From assembly GCA_025093985.1 (NCBI GenBank), contig JACAAK010000004.1:2418001-2482000 (forward strand): 64,000 nt of DNA, in the 5' to 3' direction. Below, one piece after another: positions 34,973 to 45,391 of this stretch (within the stretch, counting starts at the first letter, position 1; every line of letters begins with the position of its first letter). The translations under genes and the position numbers were made by a program. Source of the stretch: Calvatia gigantea (taxonomy: Eukaryota > Basidiomycota > Agaricomycetes > Agaricales > Lycoperdaceae). The notes beneath the pieces were generated by a model. It was not told the origin of the DNA. It ran no database searches and worked only from the letters and a program-made list of their open reading frames with translations.

Positions 34973-36043
34973 ATGACCTCCATTGGCACAGGCTACGACC
35001 TTTCAGCGAGTACTTACTCTCCAGATGGTCGCATCTTTCAGGTAGATCTGTCTTATTTAATAAAGGCCACCTGCTCACTGCACGGATGCAGGTAGAATAT
35101 GCGAGCAAGGCTGTCGAGAACTCCGGGTGTGTTATTCTGCACTAAATATTTAAAAAAACAAAGTCCGCTCATGGCATTTCAGAACCGCGATCGGTCTTAA
35201 AGTGAAAGACGGTGTTGTTCTCGCAGTTGAGAAACTTGTTCACTCAAAACTCCTGGTACCTGAAGCCAATCGAAGAATACAAACAATAGACCGGCATGTT
35301 GGTTTGGTGCGTTATCGAGCCATACACGACGTCGCCCAATTGAGTACGATAGAGAAATAGGCAACCGCAGGCTTGCTTGCGGATGGCAGGCATATTGCAA
35401 ACCGGGCTCGGGATGAGGCTGTCAACTACAGAGATGTGTATGATGCCCCTGTGCCGTTAAAGGTAAGCCTTCGAACGTTATCTCACAGGTATTCACAGGT
35501 TCCCAATAACTGCCACTGTAATCAGACTCTGGCTGATCGGTTAGGACTATACGTCCAAGCATACACCCTTTATTCGTCTGTCCGGCCCTTTGGCATCGGC
35601 ACAATTTTGGGGTCAGTCGATAAGGGCGGTCCGTCAATATATGTCGTAGAGCCTAGTGGTGTATTCTTTGTGGGTTCTCCTCCCATCCGATCTCCGTTCT
35701 GCATGTTCAAATCTTATCAGGGCTACCACGGCGCCGCCGTAGGCAAGGGTCGTCAACTCGCCAAGACAGAACTAGAGAAGCTCAAACTTACAGAGCTGAC
35801 AACGAGAGAAGCTGTTTACGAAGCTGCTCGCATGTACGCCGATTTATATTTCTGTATAATTATTGCGCCTCACAGGTACTTTCTAGCATATACCTTGTTC
35901 ATGAGGACGCCAAGGAGAAGGAGTTTGAGCTCGAGCTATCTTGGATTGGACAAGAGACAAACGGCGTGCACTTACAAGTGCCCAAAGACTTGCAACAGGA
36001 TGCCGAAGCCAAGGCGAAAGCAGCGCTTGAGACCTTTGAATAA
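34973..36043 (+). CDS. PRE10: 20S proteasome subunit alpha7 (Pre10/PSMA3)
   Basis: Alpha-ring subunit of the 20S core proteasome. Exons 34973-35041, 35092-35126, 35183-35306, 35361-35462, 35526-35669, 35721-35833 and 35887-36043; 247 residues. The N-terminus [20 protein letters not shown] is the alpha-subunit signature (YD, SPDGR, Q-VEYA). Further blocks: [32 protein letters not shown] and [20 protein letters not shown]. The acidic C-terminal tail is shorter than in yeast. Convergent with RPN12, only 91 bases between stops. Confidence 0.95.
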
Positions 36044-36134
36044 ACTTGTGTACATAATACTTCCGCAATCTGGTTTTCATGCTCTGGAGACAAGACTACA
36101 GTTATGAAGATTATTTTGAGTACAATATATGCTT

Positions 36135-37197
36135 CTAAACGATCTGCTCTAATTCCCGGGCGTATGCCAAAGAAGCAGAGATCAATTTCTGCTTGGGTAT
36201 CTCTACCTTTTCCTCCCCCTTCTTGGTAAAGGATATTGTTCCAGCAGTGAGATCCACCTGCCATCTACGCTACGAAGCTTGTTTGAGCTTGTAATCGCAC
36301 GAAGAAAGAAATTATACTCACTTGTTCAGCGAATCTTAGAAGATCTGAACGATTTGGGAAGAACAACAGGGTGGCAGCATCTTTGAGCGGTAAGCTTTCG
36401 TACGCAGCCTCTCCACAACTCGCAATTTCATTTCTACACGAAGAATGGTCAGAATCAAATCAATGTGGGGAAGATGAAGGCCTCACCGAATGGTGCCCAT
36501 TAAGCTGTCCACGAAGAACTTATATTCCTCTGCGGGTGCCTCCTCTCGAGCATTCCAGACCTTGCTGTAGCTACCCTCCATAAGCCATCTCTCGAGATCA
36601 ACGGGATGACGGATGAATGGGTTTTCTGCAATAGCATCCGCAGAGAGAGGAAGGCTTTCGAGCGTCGTGTGGAACTCGGCAATGCGGTTTTGAGTTAATA
36701 GGCGAATGAGGTTAAGGCCGCGGATAGGGTATTCACGTTTCGATGGCGGAAGGACGGGGCTGATGAAAAGTTTCAGACATCTCGCATTAGAAACCAGAAG
36801 GGAATGAACGGACCCATAGTCGGTGTAGAAGGTTTGAAGTTGGGAAAAGTACCGGTCAAAAGAGGGGACGTCTCTTGCACGGATGCTCCAGAATGCACCG
36901 ATTTCGAGGATATCACCTGAACCTAATGTTACTAGAAATCGCAGAAGCTACATAACAACAAGCTTACGGGCCACAAGTAGGTCGTTGAAATTAGGCTCGC
37001 CTTGTGGAAGTAATAGGCCAGCTTCAATGAGTCCGATCTAACCCAAAGCTCCATTCGTCAAACATCCAAATGAACCTGGAAAGACATACCTTGAGCTGCG
37101 AAAGTAAAGTCCCACATTTGTTGAGGTCGCAAGGCTGGGCCGTGAATGAACGAATAAGCTCTGTGTAGAGAGCACGGAGGTTCTGTTGAGGAGGCAT
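36135..37197 (-). CDS. RPN12: 26S proteasome lid subunit Rpn12 (PSMD8)
   Basis: PCI-domain subunit of the 19S lid, incorporated last and triggering lid docking. Exons 37197-37090, 37037-36968, 36916-36487, 36433-36322 and 36269-36135; 284 residues. Recognisable blocks: ARDILEIGAFWSIRARDVPS, FDRYFSQLQTFYTDYG, NLIRLLTQNRIAEFHTTLE, NPFIHHPVDLERWLMEGSY and the C-terminal PCI helix region AEQRRWQVDLTAGTISF. Start is the ATG at 37197; no in-frame ATG precedes it in the 95-base spacer to PRE3. Confidence 0.92.
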
Positions 37198-37292
37198 GAG
37201 TGAGTGAGTGGACGATGACGCGTGCACTCTTCATCTGATCACCGCCCATTTATTACTCGCGACGCGTCATCTCACATTCTCAGGCCTCTACC
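37198..37292. promoter_or_regulatory. Bidirectional RPN12/PRE3 promoter with inverted GATGACGCGT pair
   Basis: Only 95 bases lie between two divergent proteasome start codons. GATGACGCGT at 37214-37223 is repeated as its exact reverse complement ACGCGTCATC at 37262-37271, 38 bases apart, placing one copy close to each gene. No TATA box. Confidence 0.7.
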
Positions 37293-38290
37293 ATGGACCA
37301 CATTGATATGAGCAGACTCAAAACCGGCGAGGTCAACCTCGGTGTAAGTCAGTCTCAAATATCCGCAACAACCCATTAAATAGGTTATAGACCTCCATCA
37401 TGGCTGTCCAATTCAAGGACGGAGTCATTATCGGCGCAGACAGTCGAACAACAACAGGAAGCTACATTGTGCGTTTTATATCTTGACAAACCACCTTGGC
37501 CGTCCTTCTGACTTGGACACCCCCAGGCGAATCGTGTAACAGACAAACTCACGCACGTCCATGACCGTATCTACTGTTGCCGATCAGGTTCAGCAGCAGA
37601 CACTCAAGCCGTTGCCGATGCTGTCCATTATCAACTTCAAATGTATACGTATGTACTCCTCCTACGTTGAAGAATCTGTTGGTTGTAAGGATCCCAATGT
37701 GGTATAGGCAAACATCTGGTGCCCCGCCCCCTGTGCACGCTGCAGCCGCTCTCTTCCAACGCATATGCTACGAGAACAAGGATGCTCTGAGCGCAGGTAT
37801 CATCGTCGCAGGATGGGACAGGGAGGTCGGTCCCAGTGTATACAACATCCCTCTCGGTGGTGGCCTGTTCCGCCAACCTTGGGCGATCGGTGGTAAGTCT
37901 AGCTCATGTTTCATGGTCATTTTACCCCTTAGCTCTCTTCGATGTCAGGTTCTGGTTCAACGTATGTATACGGCTACTGCGATGCTACCTATAAAGAAGG
38001 ATGGGGCCGTGATGAAACCATCAACTTTGTGAAGAACAGTGCGTAGCCATAATTGATTTGGTCAAACCAGTTCTGATCACTTTTACCCAGCTCTCGCACT
38101 CGCAATGTCTCGCGATGGTTCATCGGGAGGTGTTATTCGCATGTGCGTGATAACAGAGGAAGGTGTAGAGCGCCTGTTCATTCCAGGAGACGAGTTGCCC
38201 AAATTCTGGGAAGGCTACGAGGTGCTGGGCCAGGGGGGCAAAAAGCTCAGCCCCGCGGGGGATGTTGCACCGATGGCAGTAGAAGTATAA
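37293..38290 (+). CDS. PRE3: 20S proteasome catalytic subunit beta1 (Pre3/PSMB6)
   Basis: Caspase-like (post-acidic) proteolytic subunit of the proteasome beta ring. Exons 37293-37343, 37391-37468, 37527-37648, 37708-37892, 37949-38038 and 38091-38290; 241 residues. The 17-residue propeptide ends in GEVNLG and is encoded exactly by exon 1. Exon 2 opens with the codon of the catalytic N-terminal threonine (TSIMAV). Catalytic Asp and Lys neighbourhoods are intact ([19 protein letters not shown]), as are [10 protein letters not shown] and [12 protein letters not shown]. Its neighbours RPN12 and PRE10 belong to the same machine. Confidence 0.95.
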
Positions 38291-38402
38291 ACGTGTTACA
38301 TAATACCTGTAATACCTGCCCACTTTAACGATTTCCTTGCAGAGTACGCAATGAGTGGCGGAGACCCCGATTAGATTAAGAGTAAGTAAGATTATAAGGT
38401 AT

Positions 38403-39779
38403 CTATCCCAGGGTGTCTACTTTCTGTTCACGAACAATATCCCTTTCAAATAAGTAAACCCTCCACAACGCCATTGCCACGGCCGCCATGTCACCCAACT
38501 TGACGATCTCGCTATTCGAGGACAGTAAATACGCGTCCGAGTCATCAGGCGAAATGTTTGAATCATTCTGCCGTTGAGCTGCAGCGTAGATGGATTCTGC
38601 TTGAACGAGGAACTGGGACAATGCTGCCCGCTGGGATATGTAGGGAAAGAGCCCAAAGACATTGTATAGAGGCACCTTTGCTGATGGAAGGACATCCCGA
38701 TATTGAAAGTTTGATGGGAATGGGCAGTCGCGCGACACAGGATACATTGCAGCCACACTTTGTGATGCGCTCACCTCCATATCCGGGTCTGGTGGTAAAG
38801 GAAGAGCCGACATGGATGGTTCGGCTTCTTTCGGTATCGGAGGTACATTGATAACAGCGACAGCGTCTTGCCAAGGTATCCGGCGGTTCTCTTCAATATC
38901 TTTCCACTCTGACTTTGAGAGTCGACGGATTGGTGGATTAGACAAAATGTCGGCCTTGGGTTTGGCCTTCAATTGGGCGACGAAAAGCTCCAGCTCTTGT
39001 AGCACGCGGAGACGGAGGAGGTGTGAAATGTGTGCGCCTAGGTTCGGTGGAATAGTTACGTAGTGGGGTATATGGCCGATCTTGTTATTTTCTAAAATGA
39101 AGGAGATAGCCAGGCGAGAGCATAAGACATGTACCGATCTATTTGACCGCCGTGAGGTGAATTGCGGGTGTTGCAAACCGTCAGGTACGAGGATGGACGG
39201 CACTGGTCCTTGAGTAGAGGGGTATTCGAGGTCATTCGTTCGGACCGGTGCAAGTCGGACAAGGAAGACTTCCCACGCGTGATAAATAAGGGATCTTAAC
39301 TGGAATGAAAATGTGAAATTTACCCGATGGAAGAAGGCGTCCTGAGAGAGCACATTTTCGAGGTGGCGTAGCGAGCATGCGGACTGCAGTGTTGTCAGTT
39401 GAGCGGTGGTGGTGGTGACATCAAGAGCAAAGAAATTCGACGCACGGTAGGGACTCGACCACCACTTTCTCTCCTCCTCCGTCATCTGGCGTGGCCTGTC
39501 GTGCTCACCCTCGCGTTTGCGCGCGTTTTTTGGAATGTATATGCGTGGGGGAAGGGTCTTGTGACTGAAATACTGATCAGGTGTCGCAATGGGATTCTCT
39601 GGTTTGAGAAGGATGGACTGCGGATGGGCATCCGGGACGAATGACGGAACGGGTAGAGTTGGTTTGTGGAGTGACTTTGGTCGACGTGGCCGGTGTTTCT
39701 TAATGTCAAATGAGACTATTTTATCGCCGCCAGGTTGTGTTTTAATAATGTGAACGAGGCGGGGAAGAAGGCGAGGCAT
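38403..39779 (-). CDS. Conserved-looking unknown protein, 458 residues
   Basis: Single uninterrupted frame of 458 codons, unusual here because most neighbours are heavily spliced. No signal peptide or membrane helix. The N-terminal 90 residues are basic and proline-rich (KKHRPRRPKS). The rest is mixed, with helical Leu-rich stretches (AHISHLLRLRVLQELELFVAQ) and a C-terminal acidic helix ending in ALWRVYLFERDIVREQ. Codon usage resembles the flanking genes and all other frames are broken, so I take it as real. No family recognised; a basidiomycete-specific protein is the best description. Confidence 0.7.
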   Translation of the reverse strand: MPRLLPRLVHIIKTQPGGDKIVSFDIKKHRPRRPKSLHKPTLPVPSFVPDAHPQSILLKPENPIATPDQYFSHKTLPPRIYIPKNARKREGEHDRPRQMTEEERKWWSSPYRASNFFALDVTTTTAQLTTLQSACSLRHLENVLSQDAFFHRVNFTFSFQLRSLIYHAWEVFLVRLAPVRTNDLEYPSTQGPVPSILVPDGLQHPQFTSRRSNRSVHVLCSRLAISFILENNKIGHIPHYVTIPPNLGAHISHLLRLRVLQELELFVAQLKAKPKADILSNPPIRRLSKSEWKDIEENRRIPWQDAVAVINVPPIPKEAEPSMSALPLPPDPDMEVSASQSVAAMYPVSRDCPFPSNFQYRDVLPSAKVPLYNVFGLFPYISQRAALSQFLVQAESIYAAAQRQNDSNISPDDSDAYLLSSNSEIVKLGDMAAVAMALWRVYLFERDIVREQKVDTLG

Positions 39780-39920
39780 AAGTAACGGAGGAGAGACTAA
39801 GGGGGTAAGTATGCTCCTGTGACAGATGTGTTGGTGCCCTCAACGATGACTTCCTTCCTGACTAATAAACTCTGGCGCAAGTCCCCCAAACTGAGGCACC
39901 CCCCATCCTCCTCCTCCGCT

Positions 39921-41473
39921 ATGTACCAGTCCAACACCCCTCAGCCGATAACTATCGCAGTCGTAGGTTGTGGCGAACGGGGAAATGTAATAATCCCCTG
40001 CGTTCCTCGTGCACCCCACTAACTCATGTTGATCCCATGCTACAGGCCTATGCCCAATACGCTCTCTCGCATCCCCGTGAGTGCAAAGTCGTGGCGATAG
40101 CAGAACCACGCCCCAAGACTCAGCGCAAATTCGCCGATCTTCACAATATTGATCAGACTCTTGTATTTACCACCTGGCGAGATCTACTGGCTGCTTCTGC
40201 TGAAACGATCGCAACAGTTGGAAAGCGATTGGCTGATGCCGTCATTATCGCTGTACAAGATCATATGCACGCAGAGGTCGCGCTGGCCTTTGCGGAGCAA
40301 AAGTACCATATACTCTGTGAGAAACCCATGGCAAACACTATTGAAGATTGCCTGCGGATAGAACGAGCGATCAAGGATGCTGGTGTTATTTTTGGGATGG
40401 GTCATGGTAAGTGGCACTTCAAGGCTAGTTTGCCGTGATCTTAAATACTTCTCTCACAGTCCTACGATACTCTGAATACTTCCAGGCAATATCTGAGATC
40501 GTTCGCGAGAAGACTCTCGGCGACCTCGTGAACATCGTCCATGTAGAGCCGGTTGGCTATTACCATTTTGCACATTCATATGTGCGCGGAAACTGGTCTG
40601 CTGAGGAAAAGAGCTCCTTTGTGCTTATGACAAAATGCTGCCAGTGCGTGTTTCGTGCGGATATAACGATATCGCATTGACTAAATTCGTGCAGTGATAT
40701 CGATTTGCTTTGCCATTGGTTCTCTCCCACAACACCCGCTCGAGTTTCATCGTTTGGCTCCCTGACTCATTTCCGCAAATCCAAAAAGCCACGTCAGGCT
40801 GGGAATGTCCAACGGTGCGTTGAATGCCCGCTCCAGCAGGATGGCTGCCCCTACAGCGCCACTCAGAGTAATAAAACTCGTTACTCTATGACATTGATCA
40901 CAACGCTGACAACACGAAGTTTATCTTGATTCCGCAAAGTCAGGTAACAGATCTTGGCCAGTCAGCGTCCTCGTCGATGGCATACCAGATATCGAAAACG
41001 TCACCGAAGCGCTAAAGACTGGTCCATACGGCATGTGCGTGTATGAGAGTCCCAACGATGTTTGCGATCATCAGGTCGTGAACCTCGAGTTCGCCGATGG
41101 CACTACTGCCTCGTTCACAATGGTCGCTTATACCTCGGCCATCTGCAGACGACAGATCCGCATGCACTTCACGCATGGCGAAATCGTAGGAGATATGCCC
41201 TCATTTACTGTTACGGACTTCAGAACCGGTGCCTCAAGGACTGAAGATTTTCAGCTTTTTGGTGGTCATGGTGGTGGTGACTTTGGCTTGATTGGAAGTT
41301 TTGTCGAAGCTGTGAAGACGGGAAAACAGGAGGTTCTTGACACCACGGTTGAGGAGGTGGTGAAGAGCCACTTAACAGTGTTCGCTGCGGAGGCGAGTAG
41401 GAAAGAGGGGCGGGTGATTGATTGTGCCGAGTTTGAGAAGTCCGTCCGACAGAAGTTCGAGAAACTTGTGTGA
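39921..41473 (+). CDS. Gfo/Idh/MocA-family NAD(P)-dependent oxidoreductase
   Basis: Rossmann-fold dehydrogenase of the glucose-fructose oxidoreductase/inositol dehydrogenase family; the sugar or polyol substrate is not predictable. Exons 39921-39986, 40046-40406, 40460-40643, 40695-40867 and 40920-41473; 445 residues. Nucleotide loop ITIAVVGCGERG, EKPMANT (the family EKP motif with catalytic Lys), H-D-IDLLCHW (the conserved HxxD-like pair) built across an intron. A Cys-rich insert (CVECPLQQDGC) lies in the C-terminal domain, seen in a fungal and bacterial subgroup. An ATG at 39846 would add 25 residues; 39921 is preferred because the Rossmann strand follows at once. Confidence 0.85.
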
Positions 41474-42381
41474 TCTCCTTGTTCTACGTTGCTATACCCT
41501 GTATTCAAGTGACAACCCCAATGCAGGAATACGTGGCCTTAAACGTAGGTTGCTGCCACAATTGACCGTGAAAATACCTCTTCTAAGTACCTCCTTTCAA
41601 CGTTTCAAATTTTACCTGATACCAACCTGGCAAATGTAAGACCACAAGTCACCAAGGCTGTCTGTCTTAGTCGCTCGCACTTAGTTATGTGCGGACGGAG
41701 TTGGATTTGGAACAACTGGTACCAATCATCAATCATCTCAGCCCTCCGCAATTCAACAAGGGTGCTGGAGCGGATGAGCTGCGCGGCAGCACTCGATAAC
41801 GCCAAGGCGTTCGCCGTCAATCGCCTCTCCTGCGGCGCTGTCCTATCAACGGGGGCTGCGCAACTCCGGACCCCTCTAGGCCCACACGGTCCCCCACGGG
41901 TCAACAATCTCAGAGCAGCAGCCCCGGACATAGGACACCCAAACAATAACCCACGGAAATGCAGCCAAATCGTCGACGAAAGGTGCTCTTTTTGCTTGGA
42001 AGCGGAATACCAGAAACTGTGACGACACAATCCCTGTCATCGCTCCCCTGGATGTTGTTCCGAATTTCGAGGTCTAGGCTTCCAAACCATGCCCAGCCAT
42101 CTTGGGGTTGCTTGCAGTTGATTCATTCGACCCAAGGAGATAGGGGGGTTACTCTTGTTCAGGATCCCCCACGCAGCTAAAACTGTAAGTATCACTGTAA
42201 GTATCTTTGGCCGTGGGTTGTTTCATCAACTCAGGAACCGACGACAACCGAACTTCCAACAAGAGCTGCGCGGGACTGCGGATGGCAAACAAGTTTAGGC
42301 CTTGAGTTGACGTCTTGGCCGACGTGTATAAAAAGGGACGACGAATGATATCATTGCATAAGTCCTTGCTTTAAACCACCC
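41474..42381. other. Spacer before the alpha/beta hydrolase
   Basis: No supported gene. A GC-rich patch at about 41750-41930 is open on both strands, but neither reading resembles a family, so it is probably composition. The last 80 bases form the hydrolase promoter: TGACGTC at 42308-42314 and TATAAAAAG at 42327-42335. Confidence 0.5.
42327..42335 (+). promoter_or_regulatory. TATA box of the alpha/beta hydrolase gene
   Basis: TATAAAAAG lies 46 bases before the ATG. A cAMP-response-like TGACGTC sits 12 bases further upstream. This is the clearest TATA box in the window, suggesting regulated rather than housekeeping expression. Confidence 0.6.
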
Positions 42382-43365
42382 ATGACTGATCAACGGGAGA
42401 AACTCTTGAACTTACCTGATGGTAGAGTCCTAGCTTATGACGAGGGCGGGAACCCCAGCAGCAAGGTCGTAGTCATCTTCTTCCATGGCTTATTCGGCGT
42501 CGGCGACGCAGAACGCCCTTCCCCAACACTCCTCAAACGCGATGTACACTTCATCGCCCCAACTCTCCCCGGCTGGGGTAACTCATCCCCCCGCGCAGAT
42601 CCGGAAAAGACGCCCTATCATGTTGGGCTGGCGCAGGATACTGCTGCACTCCTTGAGCACCTTCATCCTGGGTGTGTTACAGCTCAAGAGGGCGAGTACA
42701 AACTCTACGTGAGCGGTGGATCGTTTGGGACAGTTGTTGCCCAAATGATCTTCAACGCGTCGCTCGAGGTCTTTCCCCCCGGCAGGCATATCGTCGCTGG
42801 TCTTCTTCTTGCTCCTATCTCGCCCTTCGCATACCACAAAGATTACGCGAAGGATATGACTTGGGATAATTATATCGGTGTTGGGCCACCATCTCGATAT
42901 ATCCCCGGAAGGTTACTGCAGCGCTTAGCGGCTTTGGTTCTCAAACAAAAACTGAAGCGCACAGAGAGCGCGGAAGTTCTCATCAGACGCATCCTATTTG
43001 ATCACATCCAAGACGACGAGAAGATATTGTTTGAAGAATGGAGGAAGGAAAGGGGATTAGAGGAGGGAGAATTTGAAAAGAAAATGGCAGCTAATATGAT
43101 GAAGAGTGTAGGAAAGTCATGGGATGGATTTTTAGAGTCCGGGGACGTGCTGCACAGTGACTGGGGTTTCAAGTTGGAGGATATGAGCCGCAAACCACTG
43201 GTTGTTGTCACTTCCAAGGAGGATAAAATGGCCCCTGCGGCTTGGGGAAGGTGGCTGGCCGGGAAATACATTAATGCAAGATTGAGGGAGGTTGACGGCG
43301 GGCATATCGCTAGCCTCTGGTCAATTGATTCAATCTGGGAGGAGCTTATGGAGACCATGGATTAA
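42382..43365 (+). CDS. Alpha/beta hydrolase
   Basis: Hydrolase of the alpha/beta fold, probably an esterase or lipase-like enzyme; substrate unknown. Intronless, 327 residues, no signal peptide. Oxyanion region FFHGLFGVGDA, nucleophile elbow GGSFGT (G-x-S-x-G), acid residue near SKEDKMAP, and terminal His in DGGHIASLW complete a Ser-Asp/Glu-His triad. The central insert (about 170-250) is a helical cap. Intronless structure and a TATA box set it apart from its neighbours. Confidence 0.8.
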   Translation: MTDQREKLLNLPDGRVLAYDEGGNPSSKVVVIFFHGLFGVGDAERPSPTLLKRDVHFIAPTLPGWGNSSPRADPEKTPYHVGLAQDTAALLEHLHPGCVTAQEGEYKLYVSGGSFGTVVAQMIFNASLEVFPPGRHIVAGLLLAPISPFAYHKDYAKDMTWDNYIGVGPPSRYIPGRLLQRLAALVLKQKLKRTESAEVLIRRILFDHIQDDEKILFEEWRKERGLEEGEFEKKMAANMMKSVGKSWDGFLESGDVLHSDWGFKLEDMSRKPLVVVTSKEDKMAPAAWGRWLAGKYINARLREVDGGHIASLWSIDSIWEELMETMD

Positions 43366-43493
43366 CTAAGGACGGATAATATCAAAATGGGTTGGCGGAG
43401 AATCAATAGGAGTGTCATGAGATAAGGCTAAAGAACAACATGTAGGACTACAAAGCTACAAGCCTTACGAAAGCAAAGCAGAAGTAAATTAAG

Positions 43494-45391
43494 CTAGTCT
43501 TGCAGTTCCAGTTCCCTGCGGATGATCTCGCGTACCTCCCTCAAGCCCCCAGCCTCTTTCTTAACACGTTTTGGGCTCCTGTGAATGAGTTCTGCGCTGT
43601 CAATCTTGCCTCCCGGACTAGGTGGAGGTCTAAGCCCGCGTTTAGTTGGAGTAACGTTGACGGAGCTCGTTCCGGAAGGTCCGGAGGAATTAGCAGGGGG
43701 GGCGGGCATTTCTAACCATTCTTCTCCCTGAACATCCAGCTTCTTCAAGAAGAACGGGCAGAGCTTCACGAGAAGAGCCAGCGACTCGGTAGCTTCCGCA
43801 GCCGAAATAGGCACAGGAGAGGATTTGATAACCGCTGTCGCCACTTCGCGGGTCGGCATAGCACGACGTTTTCGGCCTGGAGTTGCGGTGCCACTCGCCG
43901 GCGTAGAAAATAACCTGGGACAAGAGTATCAGCAACAGAGGCCAGTAGACGAGGAACAGAAAAGGACGGACATCCAGACGCTTTCAGCCACACCTCCGAG
44001 GCGGCCAAGTAAACAGCGTCTTCTCGTCTCCTCTTGGCTTAGTTTGAGGAGTTCATCACGAGTTAGTTTGGAGTTTGGAGTATCAGAGCCTTTGTTTTTT
44101 GTCGGAGAAGCAGTGATAGATCGCTGACGAATTCGTTCGTAGAGGGCTTGCCGTCGGGATGTGGAAGGTGTTGCTGGGGCTGTCTCTGCATTAGCGCCTG
44201 TTTGTTTGGAAGGGGTTTCTGGCGGCCCTTCAATATCACTTGAGTCAGTAGAAACCCTGTTAGATGGTGTCTGTGGAGTGATCGGTGTTGCCGCAGAAGT
44301 TACTACACGTTTGTGACGAGGGGTTTGAGGAAAAAGAGCAGATAATTTCTTCGTTGGCGACACAGAGGGCGAAAGACTTGGAAACGGAAGGGCAAAGTCG
44401 CGGACCGCTTTCTTGCTGGGAGACTTAAGAGGAGAGTGGACTGAAGCGGTAGGAGGGAATAGGAGGGACTTGGAACTGGCTCCCTTCGGGGAAGCAGATG
44501 CAAGTTTCATAGTCAACGAGGAAGCTTTGATAGGGGTGGGGAGGTTAGGAAGGTCCGCGAGCGGAATGGCAGGGACGTTTGTGTGGTCAATGTGAAGCTA
44601 CAAAACCGGGGGATTAACGATGGCTTCAGGTCCTCGACTGGGATGAGCTCAACTCACGGTGACCCATTTTCCAACCTTCTTTTTGAGTTCCTGCTGGCGA
44701 ATATCGGTTGCAGATGTCCAACGAGCAACGGCGGCCATACCACTATCCATACCCTTGTCAATATCCATCTCGATTTCAACCCCAACACCATATGCCGGAA
44801 CGCGCTGCCGGGCTTGCTTCGACAGATGTGTTGTTGGTGTGACGAGAAAACCCATGGCCCCGCGGTTCCACTCCTGAGCTGCGGCAGATGGTTCGTCTAG
44901 GAAAGGATTGTCCTCTTTATCCTTCTCTTTTTCCTTTGGATGTTCGGGGGTTTTCTTCCCATCCCATTCCCACAGCCAGCAGAGACGCTTCAGATCATCA
45001 ACCTCGAAAGAAGATGATAGTCCAGAGTATGTCTTGAGTGAAATATGGTTGACCACATTGCGAATATGGCCCGAATCGGATGTTGGGGAAACGGCACAGG
45101 TTGCGAGAGCATGTGAGATGGCGAGTTGAAGGGAGTTGTGTAGAGTGCAGAGACGCGAAAGATGGTCTGGTAGCTCTTTGAATGATGTCGACGTTCCAGA
45201 AGCCTTTGTACGACGGGATATAGAAGATGGTGTCGGTGGTCTACAAATATTTGAGTGTCTTGTCAAGTGTGAAGTAGGATGATACTCACGCAAGTCCGCA
45301 GCTTTTTGGGTATGGAAGTGACATTATCTTCGGAATGGGATGACCGACGCTTCTTTGGTGAGAACTGCAAGGTAGAATAGATGTCACTCAT
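43494..45391 (-). CDS. CDT1: Cdt1-like DNA replication licensing factor, one apparent frame break
   Basis: Probable Cdt1, which loads the MCM helicase with ORC and Cdc6. Exons 45391-45290, 45240-44658, 44597-43972 and 43914-43494; about 576 residues. Exon 1 carries two basic NLS-like patches ([15 protein letters not shown]). Exon 2 has the winged-helix region [20 protein letters not shown] and [14 protein letters not shown], like the geminin/MCM-binding fold. A long Ser/Pro/Thr-rich linker with many SP/TP sites fits CDK regulation. The C-terminal helix domain contains [19 protein letters not shown]. Exon 1 ends in phase 0 but exon 2 needs phase 2; dropping one T of ACTTGC at the donor gives a continuous KKLRTAPPTP. 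The Cdt1 assignment is from fold-level similarity and is less certain than the gene itself. Confidence 0.65.

Noticed and set aside
41605..42030. Open minus-strand frame of 141 codons, with a 111-codon plus-strand frame opposite
   Set aside because: Both strands are open because of a GC-rich patch; neither product resembles a family and no splice sites connect them to exons.
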